A stretch of 64,000 nt of DNA from Flavobacteriales bacterium (lineage in GTDB: Bacteria > Bacteroidota > Bacteroidia > Flavobacteriales_D > Sanyastnellaceae): positions 1 through 64,000 of the forward strand of contig CANGTU010000015.1 of the NCBI GenBank assembly GCA_947456965.1. The letters are read 5' to 3'. Each line of letters starts with the position of its first letter. Position 1 is the stretch's first letter. A program made the position numbers and the translations under genes. This document shows, one piece after another, positions 44,106 to 53,285 of the stretch. The notes under the pieces are model-generated. The model saw only the letters and a list, made by a program, of their open reading frames with translations. It did not search any database and was not told the origin of the DNA.

Positions 44106-45755
44106 ATGCGAGGTTTCATGCCCCAGCTCTCCTTTGCCTGCCTCGTTGTTCTTGCGACCGCATTCTCGTGTCATACTCCTTCAGATGATGTTTCCAATGT
44201 GTTCCGGTATAATGAAAATGCGGGAATTCCATCACTCGATCCGGCATTTGCCCGTGACCTGGAGACCATGTGGGCCACCAACCAGCTCTTCGACGGCCTC
44301 GTAGAGCTCAATGATCAGCTGGAGGTCGTACCGTGCATCGCGAAGTCCTGGGAAATATCACCCGATGGAAAAATCTACCGCTTCTACCTTCGCGACTCCG
44401 TATTCTTCCATCCTTCCGAACTCTTTGGTGGTTCCGGAACCCGCACAGTCACCGCACATGATGTGGTGTGGAGTTTCAATCGCATTTTGAATCCGGAAGT
44501 TGCGTCGCCGGGGCAGTGGATCTTCTCGCACGTGGACCATTCCTCAGGCACGGGCTTCATCGCGGAAGATGACTCCACCGTGGTGATTACTCTTCACCAG
44601 CCATTCCAGCCCTTTCTCGGATTGCTCACCACACAATATGCCGGTATTGTTCCCCGCGAAGTGGTGGAGCATTACGGACCTGACTTCCGCAACCATCCAA
44701 CAGGGACCGGACCGTTTCGTTTTGCGTTCTGGAGTGAGCAGGTCGCTCTCGTGTTTTACAGGTTTGATCAATACTGGAGGAAGGATGAAGAAGGCCATCG
44801 GCTGCCATATCTCGATGCTGTCAAGATCGATTTTGTCAAGGATGTCAGTGTCGAGTTCCGCGGCCTCCTTCAGGGTCGATATGATTTCATGAGTGGGATC
44901 CATCCTTCCTGTAAAGACGAACTGCTGACAGCCTCCGGCGAGTTGTCACCAGTTTACACCGACCAGCTCGTGTTTCAGCGCGCTCCGTTCATCAAGACAG
45001 ACTACCTCGGCATTGTCGTGGATCCGGAAATGGAAGGAGGACGAATCGCAGCATTGCGCGATCCTCGTGTGCGCCGCGCCCTGGCCGCTGCCATCAATAT
45101 TCCGGAGATGGTGCGGTACCTCCGCAACAACTCCGTGATCCCGGCCGCAGGGTTCGTTCCGCCAACTCTTTGGCCCGATTCAAATCCCGCAACATTCGCA
45201 GGGTACCAGCCCGATCTCGCCGAGCTGCTGCTGGCAGAAGCTGGTTATCCCCGAGGAAAGAACATTCCGGAAATTCCGCTCGCCACCACCGCCGACTATG
45301 CTGATCTCATGGAGTACATCCAGCACCAATGGGAAAAGATCGGTATCCGGACCCGCGTGCAGGTCATGCAGCCCGCAGCATTCCGTGAGGCTACTGCAAG
45401 GTGCCAGGTCCCCGTGTTCAGAAAGAGCTGGCTGGCTGACTATGCAGATCCGGAGAACTTTCTCGGTCTCTTTGTGCAGGACTACTTCACCCCTGCGGGT
45501 CCTAACTATACTCATTTTAATGACGAAAAAGTTAACCAGCTCTACCGCGATGCGATCCGCACCACCGACGATTCACTGCGCATAGCCCGCTACCGTCAAA
45601 TGGAGCGCATCGTGATGGATGCCATGCCGGTGATCCCGCTCTATCACGACCAGGTATCGCACTTCATCCGCAAAGACGTGATCGGCTTCCGGACCAACGG
45701 CGTGAACATGATTGACCTGTCCACTGTGCGCAAGACCACCACTCCCCTCCGTTGA
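44106..45755 (+). CDS. ABC-type oligopeptide/nickel-like solute-binding lipoprotein
   Basis: A 549-residue family 5 solute-binding protein (OppA/DppA type) with a lipoprotein signal ('SFACLVVLATAFSC', lipid Cys near residue 22). It shows 'IPSLDPAFARDLETMWATNQLFDGLVELND', 'WEISPDGKIYRFYLRDSVFFHP', 'TAHDVVWSFNRILNPE', 'GTGPFRFAFWS' and 'DPRVRRALAAAINIPEMVRYL'. It would bind peptides or similar ligands outside the inner membrane. No permease or ATPase genes flank it, so it is an orphan or works with a distant transporter. The ATG at 44118 is an alternative start. Confidence 0.9.
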   Translation: MRGFMPQLSFACLVVLATAFSCHTPSDDVSNVFRYNENAGIPSLDPAFARDLETMWATNQLFDGLVELNDQLEVVPCIAKSWEISPDGKIYRFYLRDSVFFHPSELFGGSGTRTVTAHDVVWSFNRILNPEVASPGQWIFSHVDHSSGTGFIAEDDSTVVITLHQPFQPFLGLLTTQYAGIVPREVVEHYGPDFRNHPTGTGPFRFAFWSEQVALVFYRFDQYWRKDEEGHRLPYLDAVKIDFVKDVSVEFRGLLQGRYDFMSGIHPSCKDELLTASGELSPVYTDQLVFQRAPFIKTDYLGIVVDPEMEGGRIAALRDPRVRRALAAAINIPEMVRYLRNNSVIPAAGFVPPTLWPDSNPATFAGYQPDLAELLLAEAGYPRGKNIPEIPLATTADYADLMEYIQHQWEKIGIRTRVQVMQPAAFREATARCQVPVFRKSWLADYADPENFLGLFVQDYFTPAGPNYTHFNDEKVNQLYRDAIRTTDDSLRIARYRQMERIVMDAMPVIPLYHDQVSHFIRKDVIGFRTNGVNMIDLSTVRKTTTPLR

Positions 45756-45758
45756 TCG

Positions 45759-45766
45759 TAGATTTG
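45759..45766 (+). promoter_or_regulatory. -7 promoter box (TAGATTTG) of the ACMSD gene
   Basis: A perfect TAnnTTTG in the 33-nt gap between the solute-binding gene and the GTG start at 45789. Confidence 0.45.
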
Positions 45767-45788
45767 CGTACCACCATCCCGCGTCATC

Positions 45789-46808
45789 GTGCTCAAGATT
45801 GACATGCATACCCACATCATGCCCGAAGTGCTTCCCGACTGGTCGAAGCGTTTCGGATATGGTTCTTTCATCCATCTCGACCACCACAAGCCAGGCTTTG
45901 CACGTATGATGCAGGGAGATAAGTTCTTCCGGGAAGTGGGCTCTAACTGCTGGGATCCCGAAGTACGGATTCAGGAATACGCCCGCTTCGGACCATGCGT
46001 GCAGGTGGTGTGTACCATTCCTGTTCTCTTCGCTTACTGGGCCAAACCACAGGATGGGCTGGAAGTTGCGAGGTTTCTGAATGACCACATCGCTGATATT
46101 GCAGCCCGCTACCCGCGCGATTATATAGGGCTGGGCACCTTGCCCATGCAGGATATCGACCTCGCTGTTGCCGAGCTCGAACGATGCCGTCAGATCGGTA
46201 TGAAAGGAATCCAGATCGGATCCAATATCAACGGGAAAAACCTAAGCGAACCGGTGTTCAATCCTCTGTGGGCTGCCTGCGAGCAACTTGATATGGCCGT
46301 GCTCGTGCACCCATGGCAAATGATGGGGGAGCAGGACATGAAAAAGTACTGGCTGCCCTGGCTGGTGGGTATGCCGGCAGAGACCGCACGCGCCGTGTGC
46401 TCACTTATCTTCTCCGGCGTGTTGGAACGCTTCCCTGAGATTCGGTTCAACTTCGCCCACGCAGGTGGTTCATTCATTCCTACTATTGGACGCATAGAGC
46501 ACGGATTCAACTGCCGCCCCGACCTGGTTGCGGTGGATAATCATGTGCCGCCTTCGCACTACCTCAGACACTTTTGGGTGGACAGCGCGACGCATGATCC
46601 CGACCTCCTCACGTATATCCTGACCAAGCAGGGATCAGCACGCGTTTCACTGGGTACTGACTATCCCTTTCCTCTCGGTGATCTGGAAATCGGAAGCTTC
46701 ATCAAGGAAATGGGACTGCCGCAAGAAGATCTGGAGAACATCTTTTTCCGCTCAGCACTCACCTGGCTGAATTTGCGGGAAGAAGACTTCTCCTCACCTA
46801 CCAGGTAA
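45789..46808 (+). CDS. Aminocarboxymuconate-semialdehyde decarboxylase (ACMSD family amidohydrolase)
   Basis: A 339-residue metal-dependent amidohydrolase. The N-terminus 'LKIDMHTHIMPEVLPDWSKRFGYGSFIHLDH' is typical of ACMSD, with zinc ligands His7 and His9. Further motifs are 'GLGTLPMQDIDLAVAELERC', 'MKGIQIGSNINGKNLSEPVFNPLW', 'VLVHPWQMMG', 'FNFAHAGGSFIP' and 'LGTDYPFPLGD', whose Asp is the last metal ligand. The enzyme removes CO2 from 2-amino-3-carboxymuconate semialdehyde in tryptophan/kynurenine breakdown. No other kynurenine genes are in the window. The start is GTG, as the conserved HxH follows within seven residues. It overlaps the M23 gene by 11 bp at the 3' ends. Confidence 0.88.
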   Translation: MLKIDMHTHIMPEVLPDWSKRFGYGSFIHLDHHKPGFARMMQGDKFFREVGSNCWDPEVRIQEYARFGPCVQVVCTIPVLFAYWAKPQDGLEVARFLNDHIADIAARYPRDYIGLGTLPMQDIDLAVAELERCRQIGMKGIQIGSNINGKNLSEPVFNPLWAACEQLDMAVLVHPWQMMGEQDMKKYWLPWLVGMPAETARAVCSLIFSGVLERFPEIRFNFAHAGGSFIPTIGRIEHGFNCRPDLVAVDNHVPPSHYLRHFWVDSATHDPDLLTYILTKQGSARVSLGTDYPFPLGDLEIGSFIKEMGLPQEDLENIFFRSALTWLNLREEDFSSPTR

Positions 46809-48615
46809 AGCGACTCTTCCAGGTCTTTTCATTACCGACCTGATCAACCACGCGGATTTCGAAAAGATGCGAACCTCGCGTCATCCGCTCCGGGTCAAAG
46901 GAGCATGTAATGCGGTTGTTCTTGCCATCGTATTCCATCAGCACCCACTCGCCGTCGATGGTGGGCACATAGTCCGCAATTCCGCTCAAACCATCGGAAA
47001 TACGGAAGGAAAACTGGCTTCTTCCCTTCATGGACTCACTGAAGTCAATGGATGAAACAGCAGGGGGCAGGGTATCGAGCCGGACCCCGAAATAGCCCAG
47101 ATAAAGCGGCCGGGCCGTGGCCCATCCTCCGGATACCGTCGTCTTTTCAGCCATGATCTTGTCCTTGTCCGGATCCCACCGCACTATAGTGAGCTTATTC
47201 TGCAGTGCCGGGCTCACATCCGATACATTCAGGGAAAGTTCATACTCCGAATGGACGGGCTCATAGGGCGAAACCACCATAAAGGTGGGCGTGATGCTGC
47301 CGGTGATCTGCTTGCCCCTGGTAATCACAAGATCAGCATCCTCGTAAAGGGTGAATGCGGGAATGAACAAGCGGATTTCATCGTCGTTGTAGTTGTTGTC
47401 CTGTTCCCAGTCCATCCGGGCCAGCCGGCCCTTGGAGGGCGTGGACGCCGGAGCAGGTCCCGCTGCAGACTGTACCTGAAACTTCACGGTGGTCAGGTTT
47501 CCCTGAATATCCAGCACCCGGTATTCCACTTCGTGCAGCTTGCCATCGCGAAATGATACGATACCATCATTCACGAGATTATCATAGATATCGAGTGGAT
47601 TGCCAGGCAGGCGATAGGATGCGTGCAACTGGCTCCTGTCCTTCTTGAACCGCTCGTAGATCGTGTGGGCATTCATTGCCCGGTTGGTGGTGAAATCGAG
47701 CCGGTCCATGCGCTGTCCGTAAACCTGCAGTCCGTCCACAAAAAGTTCGATACGGTAGATACCACAACGGTTGGCATTGCCGTTGAGTTGATCGCTTGTA
47801 TGGATCGCAAATCCTACATCGCCATAGACCACGGGAAGAGATCGGGCGCTGAGCTTCATGACTGCGCCGGCAGCTATCGTCTCATAGGAAACCGGCACAC
47901 GTCCCGAACCTACCACAGTGGAGTCACTCATAGGGACCATCCACACCCGCACCACCGACGGGGCAATCCGGTCCTCCAGCCGGTATCCGAAGAGCAGTGG
48001 ATTGATCGGTTTCTCTGTAGCCGTTTCGCGAATTTCGAAGTGCAGGTGAGGACCTCCGCTTCCTCCGGAATTACCTGAAAGAGCAATCAATTCGCCCTTC
48101 TTCACCGGAAGCATATCAGAAGTCGGAAACAAGTCAATGGCGAAGGAGCGGGCCGCGTACTGCTCTCGCATGACATAATCAGCGATGCGTTCAGAATAGC
48201 GTTGCAGGTGGCCATATACGGTGGTATAGCCATTGGGATGGTCGATGTAGAGGGCATAGCCATAACCTATTGATGAAACCTTGATCCGGCTGATATGACC
48301 ATCGGCCACTGCATACACCGGCAACCCTTCCCTCTGCTCGGTCTTGATGTCAATCCCGGAATGGAAATGATTGGTGCGAAGCTCTCCGAAATTACCGGAG
48401 AGGTGAAGCGGAATATCCAGTGGAGACCGGAAGTAATTCTGCGGATACACCGGCAAGAGTGAAGTGTCGCGATCTCCTTCGAAGGTTGGACTGCCCCGGT
48501 GCTCAGGAGGTGCGGAAGCCATGGCCAGCAACACGAGTGCAATGCCCGCCAGGACGGGAAGGCGGAAGTTGCCCTGACGAGCAGTGTTCTCTGCCTTTAC
48601 ATGAGTTGGTTCCAT
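46798..48615 (-). CDS. M23-family peptidoglycan metallopeptidase
   Basis: A 605-residue exported protein with a hydrophobic N-terminal segment at residues 19-35 ('LPVLAGIALVLLAMASA'). The LytM domain has His85 and Asp89 in 'NHFHSGIDI', 'VYAVADGHISRIKV', 'HPNGYTTVYGHLQRYS', 'VKKGELIALSGNSGGSGGPHLHFEIRE' with the HxH metal motif. About 390 residues of beta-rich sequence follow, probably Ig-like domains. It should cut peptide cross-links. The ATG at 48615 is preferred to a GTG at 48624. A GACCTTCG sequence (48631-48638, minus strand) is a weak promoter candidate. Confidence 0.9.
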   Translation of the reverse strand: MEPTHVKAENTARQGNFRLPVLAGIALVLLAMASAPPEHRGSPTFEGDRDTSLLPVYPQNYFRSPLDIPLHLSGNFGELRTNHFHSGIDIKTEQREGLPVYAVADGHISRIKVSSIGYGYALYIDHPNGYTTVYGHLQRYSERIADYVMREQYAARSFAIDLFPTSDMLPVKKGELIALSGNSGGSGGPHLHFEIRETATEKPINPLLFGYRLEDRIAPSVVRVWMVPMSDSTVVGSGRVPVSYETIAAGAVMKLSARSLPVVYGDVGFAIHTSDQLNGNANRCGIYRIELFVDGLQVYGQRMDRLDFTTNRAMNAHTIYERFKKDRSQLHASYRLPGNPLDIYDNLVNDGIVSFRDGKLHEVEYRVLDIQGNLTTVKFQVQSAAGPAPASTPSKGRLARMDWEQDNNYNDDEIRLFIPAFTLYEDADLVITRGKQITGSITPTFMVVSPYEPVHSEYELSLNVSDVSPALQNKLTIVRWDPDKDKIMAEKTTVSGGWATARPLYLGYFGVRLDTLPPAVSSIDFSESMKGRSQFSFRISDGLSGIADYVPTIDGEWVLMEYDGKNNRITCSFDPERMTRGSHLFEIRVVDQVGNEKTWKSRFTW

Positions 48616-48731
48616 GCGATGCACCTGCTGCGAAGGTCAAGTTCCATGCCCGTTCCGGGGTTTCACGAGGAGAGTGATTTTCAACATTCCCCGACGGAAA
48701 AACAGGCCGTCGCAGAAGCCGGAATCCATTG

Positions 48732-48786
48732 TACCTTTACCCTCATTCCGGTTGAGGCTAAAACCGGTGAGTAACTCTCCATGGAG
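48732..48786 (+). promoter_or_regulatory. Leader region of the coiled-coil/zapA genes
   Basis: TACCTTTA at 48732-48739 is one base off the -7 box. A hairpin can form in the leader (CCGGTT 48748-48753 with AACCGG 48762-48767). The start codon at 48781 is centred in the palindrome CTCCATGGAG (48777-48786). Confidence 0.35.
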
Positions 48787-49074
48787 CACCACGACCTACT
48801 GGCCCGCATCGAAGCGAAAATTTCGCGCCTCGGGGAAGAGCGTCGCGATTTTGAGCAACAACTCCTGAAGGCCAGAGAGGAGTTGGCATCCCTTTACAAG
48901 ATCAACAAGGAGCTCCAGGTACAAGTAGACGAACTCACTGAAAAGAGCAGATCGCTGGAACAGGCCGGGTCATTGCAGCCCGTTGCGGAAACGGAATTTC
49001 GATACGCAACACGGCAGAGGATCAATGAACTCGTCCGGGAAATTGACGAATGCATCGCATTACTCAATACATAA
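48781..49074 (+). CDS. Small coiled-coil protein upstream of zapA
   Basis: A 97-residue protein that is almost entirely coiled coil ('LLARIEAKISRLGEERRDFEQQLLKAREELASLYKINKELQVQVDELTEKSRSLEQ', written here in parts: residues 5-60). It has a short conserved-looking C-terminal segment 'RQRINELVREIDECIALLNT'. A similar small gene precedes zapA in many Bacteroidota, and a ZapB-like role in the division ring is plausible but unproven. It is 9 nt from zapA and surely cotranscribed. Confidence 0.8.
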   Translation: MEHHDLLARIEAKISRLGEERRDFEQQLLKAREELASLYKINKELQVQVDELTEKSRSLEQAGSLQPVAETEFRYATRQRINELVREIDECIALLNT

Positions 49075-49083
49075 CCACGAACA

Positions 49084-49404
49084 ATGAGCGAAATATCCAT
49101 CAAGGTGCAAATCGCCGGCAGGAACTACCCGCTCACTGTTCAGGCCGCTGAAGAGCCCGCCATCCGGCAGGCCGAAAAGGCAGTCGGTGAGAGTATTGCC
49201 TTCTTCCAGAAGAATTACGCTGTAAAGGATAAACAGGACCTCCTGGCCATGGCTGCACTGCAGCTGGCCTCCGGACAAGCTTCGGCACCCCTGACAGAAA
49301 CGCGGACGGTCGTGGAAAAAGTGATAGAACGGGTGGAAGTACCCCTGGACATCACGCCTGAGTTGACTCGTCTGGAGCAGCTCGCCGACAGCTACCTGGG
49401 ATAA
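49084..49404 (+). CDS. zapA: Cell division protein ZapA
   Basis: A 106-residue protein of the ZapA family, which binds FtsZ and promotes bundling of filaments at the division site. Seen are 'ISIKVQIAGRNYPLTVQAAEEPAIRQAEKAVGESI' (globular head) and 'KDKQDLLAMAALQLA', followed by the C-terminal coiled coil around 'VEKVIERVEV'. The length is typical. It sits between the coiled-coil gene and the structured gap before rny, an order common in Bacteroidota. Confidence 0.9.
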   Translation: MSEISIKVQIAGRNYPLTVQAAEEPAIRQAEKAVGESIAFFQKNYAVKDKQDLLAMAALQLASGQASAPLTETRTVVEKVIERVEVPLDITPELTRLEQLADSYLG

Positions 49405-49410
49405 TTCGTC

Positions 49411-49490
49411 ACGCCCGCAATCCCCCATCCTCTGCCCGTGCGTAAGGCCGCACGTAAATCGCCCGCCTGCGGGAAACGCCCCGCAAGGCG
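49411..49490 (+). ncRNA. Structured intergenic RNA, candidate 6S-like RNA between zapA and rny
   Basis: The 116-nt gap holds two strong hairpins: CGTGCG/CGCACG (49437-49442 with 49449-49454), and a compound stem (49464-49473 with 49480-49490). A competing pairing CCCGC (49414-49418) with GCGGG (49469-49473) would instead enclose a C-rich internal bubble, as in 6S RNA. The zapA-rny gap is, to my recollection, a usual place of the Bacteroidota 6S-Flavo RNA. No promoter or terminator was recognised, so exact ends are unknown. Confidence 0.35.
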
Positions 49491-49520
49491 TAGTTGAACA
49501 CATAACCATAAACAACTGCC

Positions 49521-51065
49521 ATGCAAGATGTAATTTTTGTAGTGGTACCCGTAGTGGCCGGTGTTCTCGTAGGTGGTGGAATCACCTGGTTCATATTCAA
49601 TAATGTATTGAATAAGAAAAAAGAGAATATCCTGTCCGAGGCTACCAAGGAAGGTGAGACAATCAAGGAGAAGAAGATTCTCCAGGCAAAAGAGAAATTC
49701 CTGGAACTGAAGTCCCAGCACGAGAAAGAAGTTCAGGAACGCAATAACAAGATCAAGCAGGGAGAAGACCGCATCCGCAATCGCGAGCGCGAACTTTCTC
49801 AGCAACAGGAGCAGATCAAGCGCCGCGAAAAGGAACTCGATAACCAGCGGGAAAACCTGAACCGGCTGACAGAGCATAACCAGAAAAAGCAAGGTGACCT
49901 GGAAAAGGCCAATCAACGGGCCGTCACGCTGCTGGAAGAAATCGCGAAGATGTCGGCTGATCATGCCCGCAACCAGCTCATGGAGCAACTGAAGGAAGAT
50001 GCCCGCAATTCAGCCGCCTCCCAGATTCAGGCCATCGTGGACGAGGCCAAGCTGAAGGCGAATCAGGAGGCCAAGAAAATTGTGATCCAGACGATCCAGC
50101 GAACCGCCGTGGAACACGCCGTGGAAAACAGCGTGTCCGTATTCAATATCGAAAACGACGAAATCAAGGGACGCATCATCGGTCGGGAAGGAAGAAATAT
50201 CCGGGCACTCGAAGCTGCTACTGGTGTCGAGATTATCGTAGATGATACTCCCGAAGCTATCGTGCTCTCTTGCTTCGATCCGGTGCGCAGGGAAATTGCC
50301 CGCCTCTCGCTCCACCAACTCGTCACCGACGGCCGCATACATCCCGCCCGCATCGAGGAGGTAGTGGCCAAAGTGCGCAAGAACATCGAAGAGGAAATCA
50401 TGGAAACCGGCAAGCGCACGTGCATTGACCTCGGTATCCATGGCCTGCAAAGCGAACTGGTGCGGATGGTAGGACGAATGAAGTACCGCTCCTCCTACGG
50501 CCAGAATCTGCTGCAACACTCCCGCGAAGTGGCCAACCTGTGCGCCACAATGGCGAGTGAGCTCGGACTCAATCCGAAGGCAGCCAAACGCGCCGGACTA
50601 CTCCATGACATTGGTAAAGTACCCGATGACGAGAGCGAAATGCCACACGCTATTCTCGGAATGAAACTCGCCGAGAAATACGGTGAGAAGCCCGATATCT
50701 GCAACGCTATCGGCGCTCACCATGATGAAGTGGAAATGAAGACACTGCTCGCTCCTATCATTCAGGTGTGCGACGCCATCAGCGGAGCTCGCCCCGGCGC
50801 GCGCCGCGAAGTGGTGGAAGCCTACATCCAGCGCCTGCGGGATCTGGAAAACCTGGCCCTCGAATACCCGGGCGTGTCCAAGTCGTTCGCCATTCAGGCA
50901 GGCCGCGAACTGCGTGTGATGGTGGAAGCCGATAAGGTGACCGACGAACAAGCAGATGCTCTGGCTATTTCCCTGGCAAGCCGAATCGAAACGGAAATGA
51001 CCTACCCCGGTCAGGTGCGCGTTACGGTCATCCGGGAAAAACGTGCCGTGGGAGTCGCCCGGTAA
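49521..51065 (+). CDS. rny: Ribonuclease Y
   Basis: A 514-residue membrane-bound endoribonuclease that starts decay of many mRNAs. An N-terminal helix ('[21 protein letters not shown]') is followed by a long coiled coil (about 30-160). The KH domain has '[46 protein letters not shown]' near 215-260. The HD domain has '[41 protein letters not shown]', with the His-Asp metal pair, and '[32 protein letters not shown]'. Length and order are normal. A strong terminator follows. Confidence 0.95.
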   Translation: MQDVIFVVVPVVAGVLVGGGITWFIFNNVLNKKKENILSEATKEGETIKEKKILQAKEKFLELKSQHEKEVQERNNKIKQGEDRIRNRERELSQQQEQIKRREKELDNQRENLNRLTEHNQKKQGDLEKANQRAVTLLEEIAKMSADHARNQLMEQLKEDARNSAASQIQAIVDEAKLKANQEAKKIVIQTIQRTAVEHAVENSVSVFNIENDEIKGRIIGREGRNIRALEAATGVEIIVDDTPEAIVLSCFDPVRREIARLSLHQLVTDGRIHPARIEEVVAKVRKNIEEEIMETGKRTCIDLGIHGLQSELVRMVGRMKYRSSYGQNLLQHSREVANLCATMASELGLNPKAAKRAGLLHDIGKVPDDESEMPHAILGMKLAEKYGEKPDICNAIGAHHDEVEMKTLLAPIIQVCDAISGARPGARREVVEAYIQRLRDLENLALEYPGVSKSFAIQAGRELRVMVEADKVTDEQADALAISLASRIETEMTYPGQVRVTVIREKRAVGVAR

Positions 51066-51090
51066 TCATCACCTGAACCAACATCATAAC

Positions 51091-51120
51091 AGCCCCTGCC
51101 TCACGGCGGGGGCTTTTCTT
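51091..51120 (+). terminator. Rho-independent terminator of rny
   Basis: A 10-bp stem (51091-51100 with 51107-51116, one G-U pair) with a 6-nt loop, followed by TTTTCTT. It lies 26 nt past the rny stop and just before the end of the convergent lipoprotein gene. Confidence 0.85.
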
Positions 51121-51631
51121 ATTCACCATAAATCCAGCGAAGTCCCAGCTCCAACCGCAACGTACCGTCGGCATTGGCCAGCAGAATCTGATCCTTCTTT
51201 TTGTAATCCATGAGGTTGAAAGTGAAATAACCCACATTGTCATCGGCTGACAATCCATCCTCATCAAAGACCTCCAGGCGGATATCCGTGGTGAAAGCCT
51301 TGATCGATGCCGGCAATCCGGCGGTAAACGAAATGGGCTTGTCGAAAGCATAATCCTGAATGGTTTCTGTGGTCATCACCATATTCTCCATCTGAACAAA
51401 GCGGATATAGACATCCGGCGCCTGGGCTCCCGGTGCCCAGGCATCCCATTTCTCCCCGTTGCCCCCATAGCGAGGCATTTCCGTGATGACCACACTCGTG
51501 ATCTCAACTCCCCGAAGGACTTTACGGGTCCGGAACGTTGGTCCTGCTTCTGCAGTCTGCTTCGCGCCTTTGCACGAAACCAGCAAGGCCGATGCGAGCA
51601 TGATCAAGAAGAAAATTCCGGTGTTGTTCAT
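51119..51631 (-). CDS. Lipoprotein with C2-like domain
   Basis: A 170-residue protein with a lipoprotein signal ('FFLIMLASALLVSCKGAK', lipid Cys near residue 20). The mature part has the pattern of a C2 beta-sandwich: 'VEITSVVITEMP', 'KWDAWAPGAQAPDVYIRFVQ', 'DYAFDKPISFTAGLPASI', then 'RLEVFDEDGLSADDNVGYFTFNLMDY', where the Asp cluster could bind calcium as in eukaryotic C2 loops. This fold assignment is by pattern only. The ATG at 51631 gives the lipoprotein signal at once. TATCTTTA (51636-51643, minus strand) may be its -7 box. Confidence 0.72.
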   Translation of the reverse strand: MNNTGIFFLIMLASALLVSCKGAKQTAEAGPTFRTRKVLRGVEITSVVITEMPRYGGNGEKWDAWAPGAQAPDVYIRFVQMENMVMTTETIQDYAFDKPISFTAGLPASIKAFTTDIRLEVFDEDGLSADDNVGYFTFNLMDYKKKDQILLANADGTLRLELGLRWIYGE

Positions 51632-51714
51632 GAAATAAAGATAATGGTGTTGACGACTAAGCAAATGAAGGGCCACACCCAACGATTGCGCCGTCATCTT
51701 TGTAGCATACCGCC

Positions 51715-53235
51715 ATGAGCACCCGATCCCAAATCACCCGCGGATTTTCCTGGAATACGCTGACGGTTGTCCTGCAGGTGGTCATCCAACTGAGCTACAC
51801 CGCTGTGCTGGCCAGGCTCCTGGCCCCGGGCGACTTTGCCCTGATGGGGATTGTACTCGGGCTCATGGGATTCGCAGAGATCTTTTCGCAGGTAGGCGTC
51901 GGACCAGCTCTCGTGCAGCGAAAGGAAATAAGGCCTGACCACCTCAGTGCGGCCTTTTCGACCGCTGTGCTGCTGGGCAGCCTGTTCACCGGCCTCTTCT
52001 TCTTCATTGCTCCAGTATTGGCCAGCATGTATAAGATGCCTGACCTCGTGCCGATCATCCGCGTTGTGAGCACCAGCTTCATCATCTCCGCACTGGGAGT
52101 AGTACCCAGAAGCTTGATGATCCGAGACCTGGCTTTTCGAAAATTCTTCACAGCCAGTATGGTCAGCATCATCGGGGGTAACGTGGTCATAGGCATTGCT
52201 CTCGCCTGGTGGGGATTTGGTGTCTGGGCCTACGTCTGGGCTCTGTTTGCCCAGAACACACTGATGACGCTTGCCTATTGGTGGCTTCACCCGGTGAAGT
52301 TTTCGATGTCGTGGCCTTGGTCTGCTGTGCGCGAGCTGCTGCGTTATGGTGCCGGCAGCACGCTGTTCAACGCACTCAACTATGCCGCCACCAAAGTGGA
52401 TGTTACGCTCACTCCTCTATTTACCTCTCGTATTCCTGACATCGACATTACCGAACAAACCCGTCGCGCCGGGCTGTATGAACGAAGCGCATATGTAGTG
52501 TCGCTCCCCATCACCATCATGGGCAAACTTTCGGATAATGTCATGTTCAGCAGCATGTCGGCCATGCAAGATGAAACAACTCGCCTGAAGCGTGCTGTGA
52601 GTATAGCTCTGCGCTTTCTTTCGATCGTCTCCGCGCCCGCTGTTGTCTTCGCCATCTGCTTTGCCCCGGAACTCGTTCACCTCTACCTGGGCAGCCAGTA
52701 TCATGAAGCAGCACCCATTCTGCAATGGCTCCTGCCCGCTGTTGTATTCCGCACCCAAAGCAGAATAGCCGATTCCCTGCTAAGAGCCCGGGATGCTACC
52801 TTCAGCGGCAGTGCAGTGAAGGCGGTCTATCTCGCACTTATGGTCATCGGCGTGGTGATGTCGGCTCCCTTCGGTATGATCTGGATTGCCGCCGCTATCT
52901 CTGCCACCACGGCTATTCATTTCATCATGTCCATGCTCCTCACGCGCTCTTTGGTGGGATCATCCCTGCGCGCTCAGATACGCGCCACCTTGTCCGGCTG
53001 GGTGGTAGCAGCAACCGTGGCAGTCACTTGCGTTCCCTTAGCCTGGATTCTCCGAAAACTGGAATGGCCCACGCTGGCCATTCTGGTCGCAGGCATGGCT
53101 TGTGCAGCGATCACCATGGGCGCCCTGCTGCTCAAAGCACCGTTTCTGCTCGGCAAGGGCGATATGAATCTGGTACGCTTCCTGCCTGCGCGCATCCGGG
53201 CGCTGCCCGTCATCAGGCGCCTCGATCTGTCATGA
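51715..53235 (+). CDS. Polysaccharide flippase (Wzx/MOP family)
   Basis: A 506-residue polytopic protein with about 12-14 hydrophobic helices. The N-terminal 'TRGFSWNTLTVVLQVVIQLSYTAVLARLLAPGDFALMGIVLGLMGFAEIFSQVGVG' segment and 'ALVQRKEIRPDHLSAAFSTAVLLG' are typical of the WzxC/TuaB branch. It should move lipid-linked sugar units across the inner membrane. It is not close to the wza-wzc operon, so linkage to that polymer is only possible. CATCTTTG (51695-51702) is a near -7 box 12 nt before the start. The end may overlap the next gene by ATGA if that gene starts at 53232. Confidence 0.88.
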   Translation: MSTRSQITRGFSWNTLTVVLQVVIQLSYTAVLARLLAPGDFALMGIVLGLMGFAEIFSQVGVGPALVQRKEIRPDHLSAAFSTAVLLGSLFTGLFFFIAPVLASMYKMPDLVPIIRVVSTSFIISALGVVPRSLMIRDLAFRKFFTASMVSIIGGNVVIGIALAWWGFGVWAYVWALFAQNTLMTLAYWWLHPVKFSMSWPWSAVRELLRYGAGSTLFNALNYAATKVDVTLTPLFTSRIPDIDITEQTRRAGLYERSAYVVSLPITIMGKLSDNVMFSSMSAMQDETTRLKRAVSIALRFLSIVSAPAVVFAICFAPELVHLYLGSQYHEAAPILQWLLPAVVFRTQSRIADSLLRARDATFSGSAVKAVYLALMVIGVVMSAPFGMIWIAAAISATTAIHFIMSMLLTRSLVGSSLRAQIRATLSGWVVAATVAVTCVPLAWILRKLEWPTLAILVAGMACAAITMGALLLKAPFLLGKGDMNLVRFLPARIRALPVIRRLDLS

Positions 53236-53285
53236 GAATTCCACATTTAACCAAACACCTTTGCAGTCCAGTGGTTAAACATGCT

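Noticed and set aside
52725-53285. Long N-terminal extension of the DUF4476 frame
   Set aside because: It lies inside the flippase gene in another frame and has no family match. The signal peptide of the real protein starts at 53286 (or 53232).
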